NCBI GenBank assembly: GCA_016210825.1
Contig: JACQTM010000143.1
Coordinates: 1-6,611, forward strand
Length of the DNA: 6,611 nt
Origin: Hyphomicrobiales bacterium
GTDB lineage: Bacteria > Pseudomonadota > Alphaproteobacteria > Rhizobiales > Xanthobacteraceae
Direction of reading: 5' to 3'
Shown here: piece by piece, positions 1-5,463 of the stretch
Position numbering within the stretch: position 1 is the stretch's first letter
Layout: each line of letters begins with the position of its first letter
The notes under the pieces: generated by a model
The model's database searches: none
What the model was told of the DNA's origin: nothing
Seen by the model: the letters and a program-made list of their open reading frames with translations, nothing else
Made by a program: the position numbers and the translations under genes

Positions 1-84
1 CTGGCGCGCACCTGGCCGACCGGCAGCATGGCGCTGTGGACCGCCGTGATGCTCGCCGCTTATCTGATCTTGTCGTATCTATAA
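1..84 (+). CDS. C-terminal end of a membrane protein (partial)
   Basis: An open frame enters from the left edge and stops at the TAA at 82-84, leaving 27 residues. After a short polar start (LARTWPTGS) the rest is one hydrophobic helix rich in Leu, Ala and Tyr that ends almost at the terminus, so this is the last transmembrane segment of a larger protein. The tail resembles, from memory only, the ends of proton-conducting NuoL/NuoM/Mrp-type subunits; that is a weak inference and the product cannot be settled from 27 residues. The next gene starts 4 bases after this stop, so the two are very likely co-transcribed and translationally coupled. Confidence 0.6.
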   Translation: MARTWPTGSMALWTAVMLAAYLILSYL

Positions 85-88
85 CGCT

Positions 89-409
89 ATGCCGATGATC
101 GAAAGCCTCAGGGAAAAGATTGAGAACATACTCTATCCAGAATTGCGTCCTCATGGACGTAATCAACGCGAGCGCCTCTTGCGCAAGGCCTCTGAAACCC
201 CACTCGATTTTATCGAGTGGGCAGGAATATTGGTTGGCTTGATCATCGTTGTCAGCGTAACCCGCTACAGCGTGGCGGAACTTGGGTTGATAGATCGCTT
301 AGCCGTTGCGTTAGCGAATTTCCTCGTCGCAATTCCACTGCTTGTCATCACGGTTGGCCCGTTTCTCGTGCGACGAAAGCGGCGTGGATTGCAGTCCCAG
401 CTGCACTGA
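89..409 (+). CDS. Small two-helix membrane protein, function unknown
   Basis: This 106-residue protein is not a family I can name. Residues 1-40 are polar and charged and probably cytoplasmic. Two hydrophobic segments follow, about residues 42-60 (WAGILVGLIIVVSV core) and 72-93 (ALANFLVAIPLLVITVGPFLV core). The end is strongly basic (RRKRRGLQSQLH), which by the positive-inside rule puts both termini in the cytoplasm. The ATG at 89 lies 4 bases after the preceding stop; a second in-frame ATG at 95 could also serve. I see no clear Shine-Dalgarno, which fits re-initiation from the upstream gene. The tight linkage suggests an accessory subunit or partner of the upstream membrane protein, but that is inference. 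A perfect 10-bp inverted repeat lies inside the gene at 199-221. Confidence 0.7.
   Translation: MPMIESLREKIENILYPELRPHGRNQRERLLRKASETPLDFIEWAGILVGLIIVVSVTRYSVAELGLIDRLAVALANFLVAIPLLVITVGPFLVRRKRRGLQSQLH
199..221. repeat. Perfect 10-bp inverted repeat with TTT loop
   Basis: The arms cccactcgat (199-208) and atcgagtggg (212-221) are exact reverse complements separated by TTT (209-211). The repeat lies within the coding sequence of the small two-helix protein, over the codons just before its first membrane helix. No T-tract follows on either strand, so it does not look like an intrinsic terminator. Its role, if any, is unknown. Confidence 0.75.
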
Positions 410-412
410 AGA

Positions 413-598
413 TCAGACTCGCGGCTGACGATGTTTCATACCGCGGCGTCGAACGTTGAATTTTGCACGTAAGTATTCAGACATAAGCCCGGCAAAAGCA
501 ACGAGGAACGGAAGGGCCAGCAAAAACAAAAAGGGAGCCTCAAGCGATTGTAACCACCGAATGAATACGTATCCGAGATCGGTGCTCAATAGTGGCAT
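413..598 (-). CDS. Possible small single-helix membrane protein
   Basis: This is a 61-residue minus-strand frame with no recognised family. It has a plausible small-membrane-protein layout: a short N-terminal region, one hydrophobic helix around residues 20-42 (APFLFLLALPFLVAFAGL core), then a basic tail (RRRGMKHRQPRV) expected to stay in the cytoplasm. AGGA lies 11 bases before the ATG, an acceptable but slightly distant ribosome binding site. It is tail to tail with the preceding plus-strand gene, 3 bases apart, so neither has room for its own terminator. It could be a genuine short gene or a chance frame; with no other strong frame between 410 and 600, it is the best explanation of this stretch. 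Conservation in relatives would settle it. Confidence 0.4.
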   Translation of the reverse strand: MPLLSTDLGYVFIRWLQSLEAPFLFLLALPFLVAFAGLMSEYLRAKFNVRRRGMKHRQPRV

Positions 599-619
599 TC
601 GCTTGGCTATCCTGCTTCG

Positions 620-646
620 TCTAGGGACTTAGTCTAGGGACTTAGT
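620..646. repeat. Two tandem copies of a 13-bp repeat
   Basis: TCTAGGGACTTAG is repeated exactly at 620-632 and 633-645, and the first base of the unit continues at 646. It lies in the 66-base gap between the two divergent genes starting at 598 (minus) and 665 (plus), just upstream of the stress-protein ribosome binding site. It may be a duplicated regulator-binding site or a simple replication slippage product; the sequence does not say which. Confidence 0.8.
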
Positions 647-664
647 ATCAAAGGCGTGAGCGTG

Positions 665-1012
665 ATGCCAGACGAATGCTCTACTTACAAGCCGGCGTCT
701 AGTAGGGGCTCGTTCAAGCATGACGAAATTCACGACCGTCTCGTGGATGATCTCGGCAAACCGATTATCACAAGCGTCGGACGTACCCTCGATCAAGGCG
801 GCATTGCTCACAAGGACCGTATTGAACTCGGCGAGCCCGTCCAGACCATCATTAGGTGCGCCAACGAGGAACGCTGCAACCTGATCGTTGTCAGTGAACC
901 GCGCGCCGGCGTGATCCGCCGCTGGCTCGCACGGACAGCCGGCCTATCGTTCGGCTCGGTAGCGAGTAACGTGGTACAGCTCGCAGAAGTGCCGGTTATT
1001 GTAGTGAAGTGA
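665..1012 (+). CDS. Universal stress protein (UspA-like), short at the N terminus
   Basis: The 115-residue product matches the C-terminal two thirds of a UspA domain. A linker of the HDEI...LVDDLGK type is followed by GEPVQTIIRCANEE, the strand NLIVVSE, the GSVAS element and the closing strand VPVIVVK. The usual first ~50 residues (strand 1 with the nucleotide-contacting Asp, helix 1, strand 2) are missing, and upstream frames hold no remnant of them. The G-2x-G-9x-G-S loop is also altered: SEPRAG replaces the first part and about 14 residues separate the second Gly from GS. ATP binding is therefore doubtful. AAAGG at 650-654 is 10 bases from the ATG at 665; GTG at 662 (7-base spacing) or 656 are alternatives. 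It may be a pseudogene or a dimerising Usp fragment. It ends 41 bases from the convergent permease gene. Confidence 0.65.
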   Translation: MPDECSTYKPASSRGSFKHDEIHDRLVDDLGKPIITSVGRTLDQGGIAHKDRIELGEPVQTIIRCANEERCNLIVVSEPRAGVIRRWLARTAGLSFGSVASNVVQLAEVPVIVVK

Positions 1013-1053
1013 ATTTGACGTCTGCTGGATCTCATGATCAGCCGCATTGCGAT

Positions 1054-1887
1054 CTAGATAAAAAGGCTCGCAAGAAAACGCAGCGACACCAGGAGCAGAA
1101 AAATCCCGAACGCGATTTCAAGCCGCCGTCGCGCAAGGGCGTGCGCCAGCCGCGCGCCGATCGGCGCCGCGAACATGCTGATCGGCGCCATCAGTAAAAC
1201 TCCGATCAGCGACACGAAGCCGGCCGAGAGCGGCGGCAATGCCGCCTGATACGGCAGGCCCGCGAGGATATACCCGGCGGTCCCAGATGCCGCGATGATG
1301 ACGCCAATGCCGGCGGAGATGCCGACCGCGATATGCATCGACACGCCATAGAGCGTGAGCACGATGGTCGCGAGCGCGCCGCCGCCGACCCCCATGAGCG
1401 ACGAATAAAGCCCGATCGCAAAGCCGTAGCCCGCCATGGCAGCACGGCCGGGCAGCTTTTCGCCAAGGCGCCATGCCTCGCGTCCGAATAGAAACTTGGC
1501 GGCCAGCAATGCCGCCATGATCGCGAAGGCAAGTTTGAAAATATAGGCCGGCGCGAAAGCCGCCGCGACCGCGCCGACGGCGACGCCGGTGAATACCGGC
1601 AGCATCCAGTTGCGTAAAATCTCAACCGGCAAACGGCCGCGCGCCTGATGCGCCCGAAACGAGCGGATCGACGTCGGCAAAATGATGGCAAGCGAAGTAC
1701 CGACGCAGAGCTTGATGCGCACATCCTCGGCGACGCCCATGACGTGGAAAATTTCGTAAAGCACGGGGACGATGACCGCTCCCCCGCCAACGCCGAAAAG
1801 TCCGGCGAGGAGCCCGGTAACCAAGCCGCCGAGAACGATCATTGCCGCGAGCACGGCGAACTCGCCGGCAGGAACGCCGAGGATCAT
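1054..1887 (-). CDS. Sulfite exporter TauE/SafE family permease
   Basis: This 277-residue polytopic inner-membrane protein is of the usual length for the family (DUF81/TauE-SafE), which moves sulfite, sulfoacetate and other sulfur-containing or organic anions. About eight hydrophobic segments are visible. The internal duplication typical of the family is clear: AGLFGVGGGAVIVPVL at 28-43 and SSLMGVGGGALATIVL at 163-178, each followed by a VG(T/I)S segment (62-65 and 188-191). The frame is open back to an ATG at 1974, but that start lies inside dusA and adds a basic, non-membrane leader. The ATG at 1887 has GGAGA 5 bases ahead of it and is preferred. It lies 34 bases after the dusA stop and is probably co-transcribed with dusA. 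The substrate cannot be read from sequence; no sulfur-metabolism gene is nearby. Confidence 0.9.
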   Translation of the reverse strand: MILGVPAGEFAVLAAMIVLGGLVTGLLAGLFGVGGGAVIVPVLYEIFHVMGVAEDVRIKLCVGTSLAIILPTSIRSFRAHQARGRLPVEILRNWMLPVFTGVAVGAVAAAFAPAYIFKLAFAIMAALLAAKFLFGREAWRLGEKLPGRAAMAGYGFAIGLYSSLMGVGGGALATIVLTLYGVSMHIAVGISAGIGVIIAASGTAGYILAGLPYQAALPPLSAGFVSLIGVLLMAPISMFAAPIGARLAHALARRRLEIAFGIFLLLVSLRFLASLFI

Positions 1888-1921
1888 GGTTTCTCCGAGG
1901 ATGACCAGACGGAAAAAATGG

Positions 1922-2959
1922 TTACGCCGCTGCGACTTGCGTGAAATCCGCGTGCGTGTCCACCACCATTGCAAGCGCCTCAGCTATGACATTTGCGTTG
2001 GCGTCAGGCTTGACCGCGGCGGTGGCGAGATGCCGGCGAAAAGCGCGCGCACCCCGAACGGCGTGGAAGATGCCAAGGATGTGCCGGGTCATGGCGTGCA
2101 ACCTCACGCCGCGCGACATTTCCCGTTCGACATACGAAATAAAAGCAGTGACGGCATGGCTCGGCGAAACGAATGGCGCGGTATCGCCGAAAAGAACCGG
2201 ATCGACCGCTAGCAGGCGCCACGGCTCCTGATACGCCGCGCGGCCCATCATGACACCGTCCACGCGGGCAAGATGGGCGCTAACATCTTCGATGCTAACG
2301 ATGCCGCCATTAAGTACGATTTCGAGGTCGGGATGCGCCGCCTTGAGCCGATAGACGCGATCGTAGTCGAGCGGCGGCACATTGCGATTATCCCTCGGCG
2401 AGAGACCGCGAAGCCACGCCTTGCGCGCATGCACGATGAGCGCCGCAATGCCCGCGGACTTGACGTGACGGGTGAAACTATCGAGCGCATCTTCGGGATC
2501 TTGATCGTCGATACCGATCCGGCACTTTACGGTCACCGGAATGGATACGGCGCGCTTCATTGCGTGAACGCATTCACCGACGTGTTCCGGCTCACCCATC
2601 AGGCAAGCACCAAATTGTCCCTCCTGCACGCGGTCCGATGGACACCCGACATTGAGATTGATTTCGTCATAGCCGAAATCTTCGACTATGCGCGCGCATT
2701 CAGCAAGCACCCGTGGATCGCAGCCGCCAATCTGCAGCGCCGCGGGATGCTCGGCCGGATCGAAGGCGAGAAGCCGGGCGCGCTCACCATGGATAATAGC
2801 GCCAGTCGTTACCATCTCGGTGTATAATAACGCGCGGCGCGTCAGCAGCCGGTGGAAATACCGGCAATGACGATCTGTCCACTCCATCATAGGCGCCACG
2901 CAAAAAAGCCGGGAAAAGGCTTTGCTCGAGCCCACGGGGGTCGTTGTGGTCTTGTCCAT
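1922..2959 (-). CDS. dusA: tRNA-dihydrouridine(20/20a) synthase DusA
   Basis: DusA is an FMN- and NADPH-dependent cytoplasmic enzyme that reduces uridine to dihydrouridine at positions 20 and 20a of the tRNA D-loop. The 345-residue product is a full-length family member. The TIM barrel begins with VAPMMEWTDRHCRYFHRLL (21-39), including the FMN-site start and a Dus-typical Trp-Thr-Asp-Arg. NLNVGCPSDR (101-110) carries catalytic Cys106, and QFGACLMG follows. FMN phosphate and ring contacts are expected from Lys145 (VTVKCRIG), His177 (VHARKAWL), LNGGI (216-220) and MGRAAYQEPW (238-247). The YTEMV and DNRNVPPLDY elements are typical of DusA rather than DusB or DusC. A helical tRNA-binding domain follows from about 265. 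The ATG at 2959 has only a weak GAGCGG ahead of it. The gene leads the permease gene and is divergent from the cation transporter. Confidence 0.95.
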   Translation of the reverse strand: MDKTTTTPVGSSKAFSRLFCVAPMMEWTDRHCRYFHRLLTRRALLYTEMVTTGAIIHGERARLLAFDPAEHPAALQIGGCDPRVLAECARIVEDFGYDEINLNVGCPSDRVQEGQFGACLMGEPEHVGECVHAMKRAVSIPVTVKCRIGIDDQDPEDALDSFTRHVKSAGIAALIVHARKAWLRGLSPRDNRNVPPLDYDRVYRLKAAHPDLEIVLNGGIVSIEDVSAHLARVDGVMMGRAAYQEPWRLLAVDPVLFGDTAPFVSPSHAVTAFISYVEREMSRGVRLHAMTRHILGIFHAVRGARAFRRHLATAAVKPDANANVIAEALAMVVDTHADFTQVAAA

Positions 2960-3001
2960 GGCCGCTCAAATGGCGCAGAAACACACTCAAGACAAGGCAC
3001 C

Positions 3002-4396
3002 ATGCGGCTTAAGCCGATGCAAAATGTAAAGGAAAAGGTCGCGCTCGGGTCGATCGCGGCTTCGGCGGGACTTACGATCGCTAAGACGGTCGTCGGCGTA
3101 CTGACCGGCTCGCTTGCGATCCACTCGGAAGCGGCCCATTCGCTGATCGATCTCGCCGCGACGGTGATGACCTACTTGGCGGTTCGTGTCTCCGGCAGAC
3201 CGGCTGATGCGGAGCATCATTACGGTCACGGCAAGATCGAGAGCATCGCCGCGTTGGCCGAGACGGTCCTGCTCTTTGTTCTTTCCGGCGTGGTGATCTG
3301 GGAAGCCGGCCAGCGCCTGCTCGGCATGGGCGACCATCTGGTCACCGCGACGATTCCCGCTTTCGCTGTGATCATCGCTTCGATCGTCATCGACTTCTTT
3401 CGCGCCCGCACGCTTTACCGAACCGCGGAGGAAACCGTCAGCGACGCGCTCGAAGCCGATGCGTTGCATTTCGGCTCCGATATGTGGAGCTCGATGGCCG
3501 TGTTGATCGGGCTCATAGGAGTTGCGTTTGGCCTGCCGTGGGCGGACGCTCTCGCGGCGACCGTGGTGGCGCTGTTTGTTTGTCTTGCTGGCTGGCGGCT
3601 CGGGCGGCGGACCATCGACACCCTGACCGACACCGCACCCGTGGGCGTCGCCGACATTATCAAGCGCATTGCCCAGCGCGTCCGCGGCGTCGTGGCAATC
3701 GAACGCGTGCGCGTACGGCCTGCGGGCGATAAGCTATTTGTCGATTTGAGCGTCGCCATTAGCCGGACCCTGCCGCTCGATCGTGTCACGGCATTGAAGG
3801 ACGGCATCATCCGCGCTGTCACAGCGGAAATCCCGCGCGCCGAATTAAACGTAACCACGGAGCCGCGCGCGCTCGACAGTGAAACTGTCTTGGAGCGCGT
3901 GATGGTAAGTGCGCGCAATCTTGGGCTTGCCGTGCATCACGTTATGGTCCACGCCATTGGGGGACGGCTTTCCGTTTCGCTCGACCTCGAAGTGGACGGT
4001 AAACTCGCGCTCGGCCAGGCCCACGACATCGCGAGCCAGCTCGAAGCGGCCGTAGGCGACGAACTCGGTCCCGAGGTCGAAGTGGAAACTCACATCGAAC
4101 CGCTGCAGGCTGACCGCGCCGCCGGACGCGATGCGCCCCCCGACCGCATCAAGGTCGTGCACGTTGCACTCGACGAATTTGCTCGTGAGACCGGGATGAT
4201 CCGCGAGATCCACAACGTGCGTGTACGCGAGACCGATGATGGTGAGATCGTCAATTTTCACTGTCACGTCGATTCGGCGCAGAGCGTACGTGATGTGCAC
4301 GAAAACGTAGACAGGCTCGAACGGGCGCTTCGCAGCCGGTGGCCTTCGATCAAACGCGCGATCGGACATGCCGAGCCGGCTGGAGCTCGATCTTAG
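3002..4396 (+). CDS. Cation diffusion facilitator (probable zinc exporter) with three C-terminal domains
   Basis: This inner-membrane metal/proton antiporter of the CDF family has 464 residues against about 300 for E. coli YiiP. Six membrane helices occupy roughly 15-210. The transport site is His46-x3-Asp50 in helix 2 (AAHSLID) and His156-x3-Asp160 in helix 5 (LHFGSD); HD/HD is the zinc-selective pattern known from ZnT proteins. The cytoplasmic-loop site of YiiP is kept as Asp69, His72 and His76 (PADAEHHYGHGK). Three similar alpha/beta domains follow, at about 212-288, 292-367 and 383-459, each closing on an EP motif (TTEP, HIEP, HAEP). Only the third has all the histidines of the YiiP cytoplasmic metal site. 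The ATG at 3002 has AAGG 4 bases ahead; an open frame back to 2852 is antisense to dusA and rejected. The stop overlaps that of the convergent dehydrogenase. Confidence 0.92.
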   Translation: MRLKPMQNVKEKVALGSIAASAGLTIAKTVVGVLTGSLAIHSEAAHSLIDLAATVMTYLAVRVSGRPADAEHHYGHGKIESIAALAETVLLFVLSGVVIWEAGQRLLGMGDHLVTATIPAFAVIIASIVIDFFRARTLYRTAEETVSDALEADALHFGSDMWSSMAVLIGLIGVAFGLPWADALAATVVALFVCLAGWRLGRRTIDTLTDTAPVGVADIIKRIAQRVRGVVAIERVRVRPAGDKLFVDLSVAISRTLPLDRVTALKDGIIRAVTAEIPRAELNVTTEPRALDSETVLERVMVSARNLGLAVHHVMVHAIGGRLSVSLDLEVDGKLALGQAHDIASQLEAAVGDELGPEVEVETHIEPLQADRAAGRDAPPDRIKVVHVALDEFARETGMIREIHNVRVRETDDGEIVNFHCHVDSAQSVRDVHENVDRLERALRSRWPSIKRAIGHAEPAGARS

Positions 4397-5385
4397 GGAA
4401 TCAGCACCGCAGCACCTTGCAGCCGCCCTTCGCGCAGATCGGACAAAGCTTCATTGGCTTGAGCCAACGAAAAACGCGTGACTTCGGTTTTCACGCCCGC
4501 CTTTGGCGCGAGTTCGAGGAACTCATGCGCATCAGTACGTGTCAGATTTGCAACTGACAACACCTGGCGTTCCTCCCAGAGGATACGGTAGGGAAAGCTA
4601 GGAATGTCGGACATGTGGATGCCGCCGCAGACCACGCGGCCGCCTTTTCTCACCGCGCGTAACGCTATCGGAACAAGCGCGCCAACAGGGGCAAATAAAA
4701 TCGCCGCGTCGAGTGGTTCGGGTGGTATTGCGTCGGAGTTGCCTGCCCAAACCGCGCCAAGCGAACGTGCGAAGTCTTGCGCCGCTGTGTCGCCGGCTCG
4801 CGTAAAGGCAAAGACGCGCCGGCCCTGCCACGCCGCTACCTGCGCTAGGATATGCGCGGCAGCGCCAAAGCCGTAAAGGCCGAGTGTCTCGCCTCCGCCA
4901 GCAATGCGATAGCTGCGCCAACCAATCAGGCCGGCGCAAAGCCACGGCGCCATCGCCGCGTCGTCGAAATTTTTAGGTAACGTAAAACAATAGCGCGCAT
5001 CCGCGACCGCGTGGGTCGCATAGCCGCCGTCGCGCGTGTAACCCGTAAACAGTGGCGCATCGCAAAGATTTTCCTTGCCCATGCGGCAGTACGGACAGGT
5101 GCCGCAGGTAAATCCGAGCCACGGCACACCAACGCATTGGCCAAGCTCAAAGCCTGACACGCCCTCTCCAATCGCTGCGACGCGCCCGACGATTTCGTGG
5201 CCCGGCACGACCGGCAATTTCGGTTCCGGCAAATCCCCATCGACCACATGCAAATCCGTGCGGCAGACACCGCACGCCGCAACGGTGATAAGGATTTCGC
5301 CGTTGTGCGGTCGTGGTACCGGCCGTTCACGCATGACAAGCGGTCTGCGCAGCTTTTCGAGTTGCATGACACGCATCACAGACAC
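4393..5385 (-). CDS. Zinc-dependent alcohol dehydrogenase (AdhA-like, medium-chain family)
   Basis: This soluble 330-residue medium-chain dehydrogenase oxidises alcohols or reduces aldehydes with a nicotinamide cofactor. Catalytic zinc ligands are Cys41 (ACGVCRTDLH), His63 with Glu64 (PVVPGHEIVG) and Cys150 (PWLCAG). The structural zinc lobe is complete: Cys94, Cys97, Cys100 and Cys108 (CGTCPYCRMGKENLC). The Rossmann fold starts at GLYGFGAAAH (169-178), where the third Gly of GxGxxG is Ala. Thr195-Arg196 replaces the acidic residue at the end of strand 2, which suggests NADP(H) preference (inference). It resembles the zinc-binding ADH subfamily with CGVCRTDLH...PGHEIVG; the physiological substrate is unknown. 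The GTG at 5385 has AGGGG 10 bases ahead; the ATG at 5376 (MRVMQLE) fits the family's usual N terminus and is the alternative. The gene is divergent from pepN, with 78 bases between them. Confidence 0.92.
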   Translation of the reverse strand: MSVMRVMQLEKLRRPLVMRERPVPRPHNGEILITVAACGVCRTDLHVVDGDLPEPKLPVVPGHEIVGRVAAIGEGVSGFELGQCVGVPWLGFTCGTCPYCRMGKENLCDAPLFTGYTRDGGYATHAVADARYCFTLPKNFDDAAMAPWLCAGLIGWRSYRIAGGGETLGLYGFGAAAHILAQVAAWQGRRVFAFTRAGDTAAQDFARSLGAVWAGNSDAIPPEPLDAAILFAPVGALVPIALRAVRKGGRVVCGGIHMSDIPSFPYRILWEERQVLSVANLTRTDAHEFLELAPKAGVKTEVTRFSLAQANEALSDLREGRLQGAAVLIP

Positions 5386-5463
5386 GGCTGCGTTGCCCCT
5401 TTACTCTCGTACTGTGAACCCCATAGATCAGCGCCGGCGCACAGCGAGGGAAACCATAACAGC

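Noticed and set aside
360..470. Similar basic tails (VRRKRRG and VRRRG) of the two facing small proteins, as a possible inverted duplication
   Set aside because: Similarity is limited to a few Arg codons and does not extend into the helices; it fits the positive-inside rule alone.
1024..1042. Hairpin between the convergent stress-protein and permease genes (gct, gatc stem, tcat loop, one bulged G)
   Set aside because: The stem is only 7 pairs with a bulge and no T-tract follows on either strand, so it is not a convincing terminator.
1888..1974. Longer N terminus for the permease
   Set aside because: It overlaps the dusA 3' end, adds a basic leader unlike the family, and the ATG at 1887 has a good ribosome binding site.
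2273..2827. 184-residue plus-strand open frame
   Set aside because: It is fully antisense to dusA, whose protein has all catalytic motifs, and its own translation shows no family features.
2987..3469. 160-residue minus-strand open frame opposite the membrane part of the transporter
   Set aside because: The composition is a charged mirror of the real hydrophobic helices, with no recognised domain.
3845..4369. 174-residue minus-strand open frame within the cation transporter
   Set aside because: It is antisense to the coherent second and third cytoplasmic domains and looks like a by-product of GC-rich codon use.
5386..5463. Sigma-70-like promoter between the dehydrogenase and pepN (TTGCCC at about 5394)
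   Set aside because: No acceptable -10 box lies at the right distance, so no promoter can be supported by eye.
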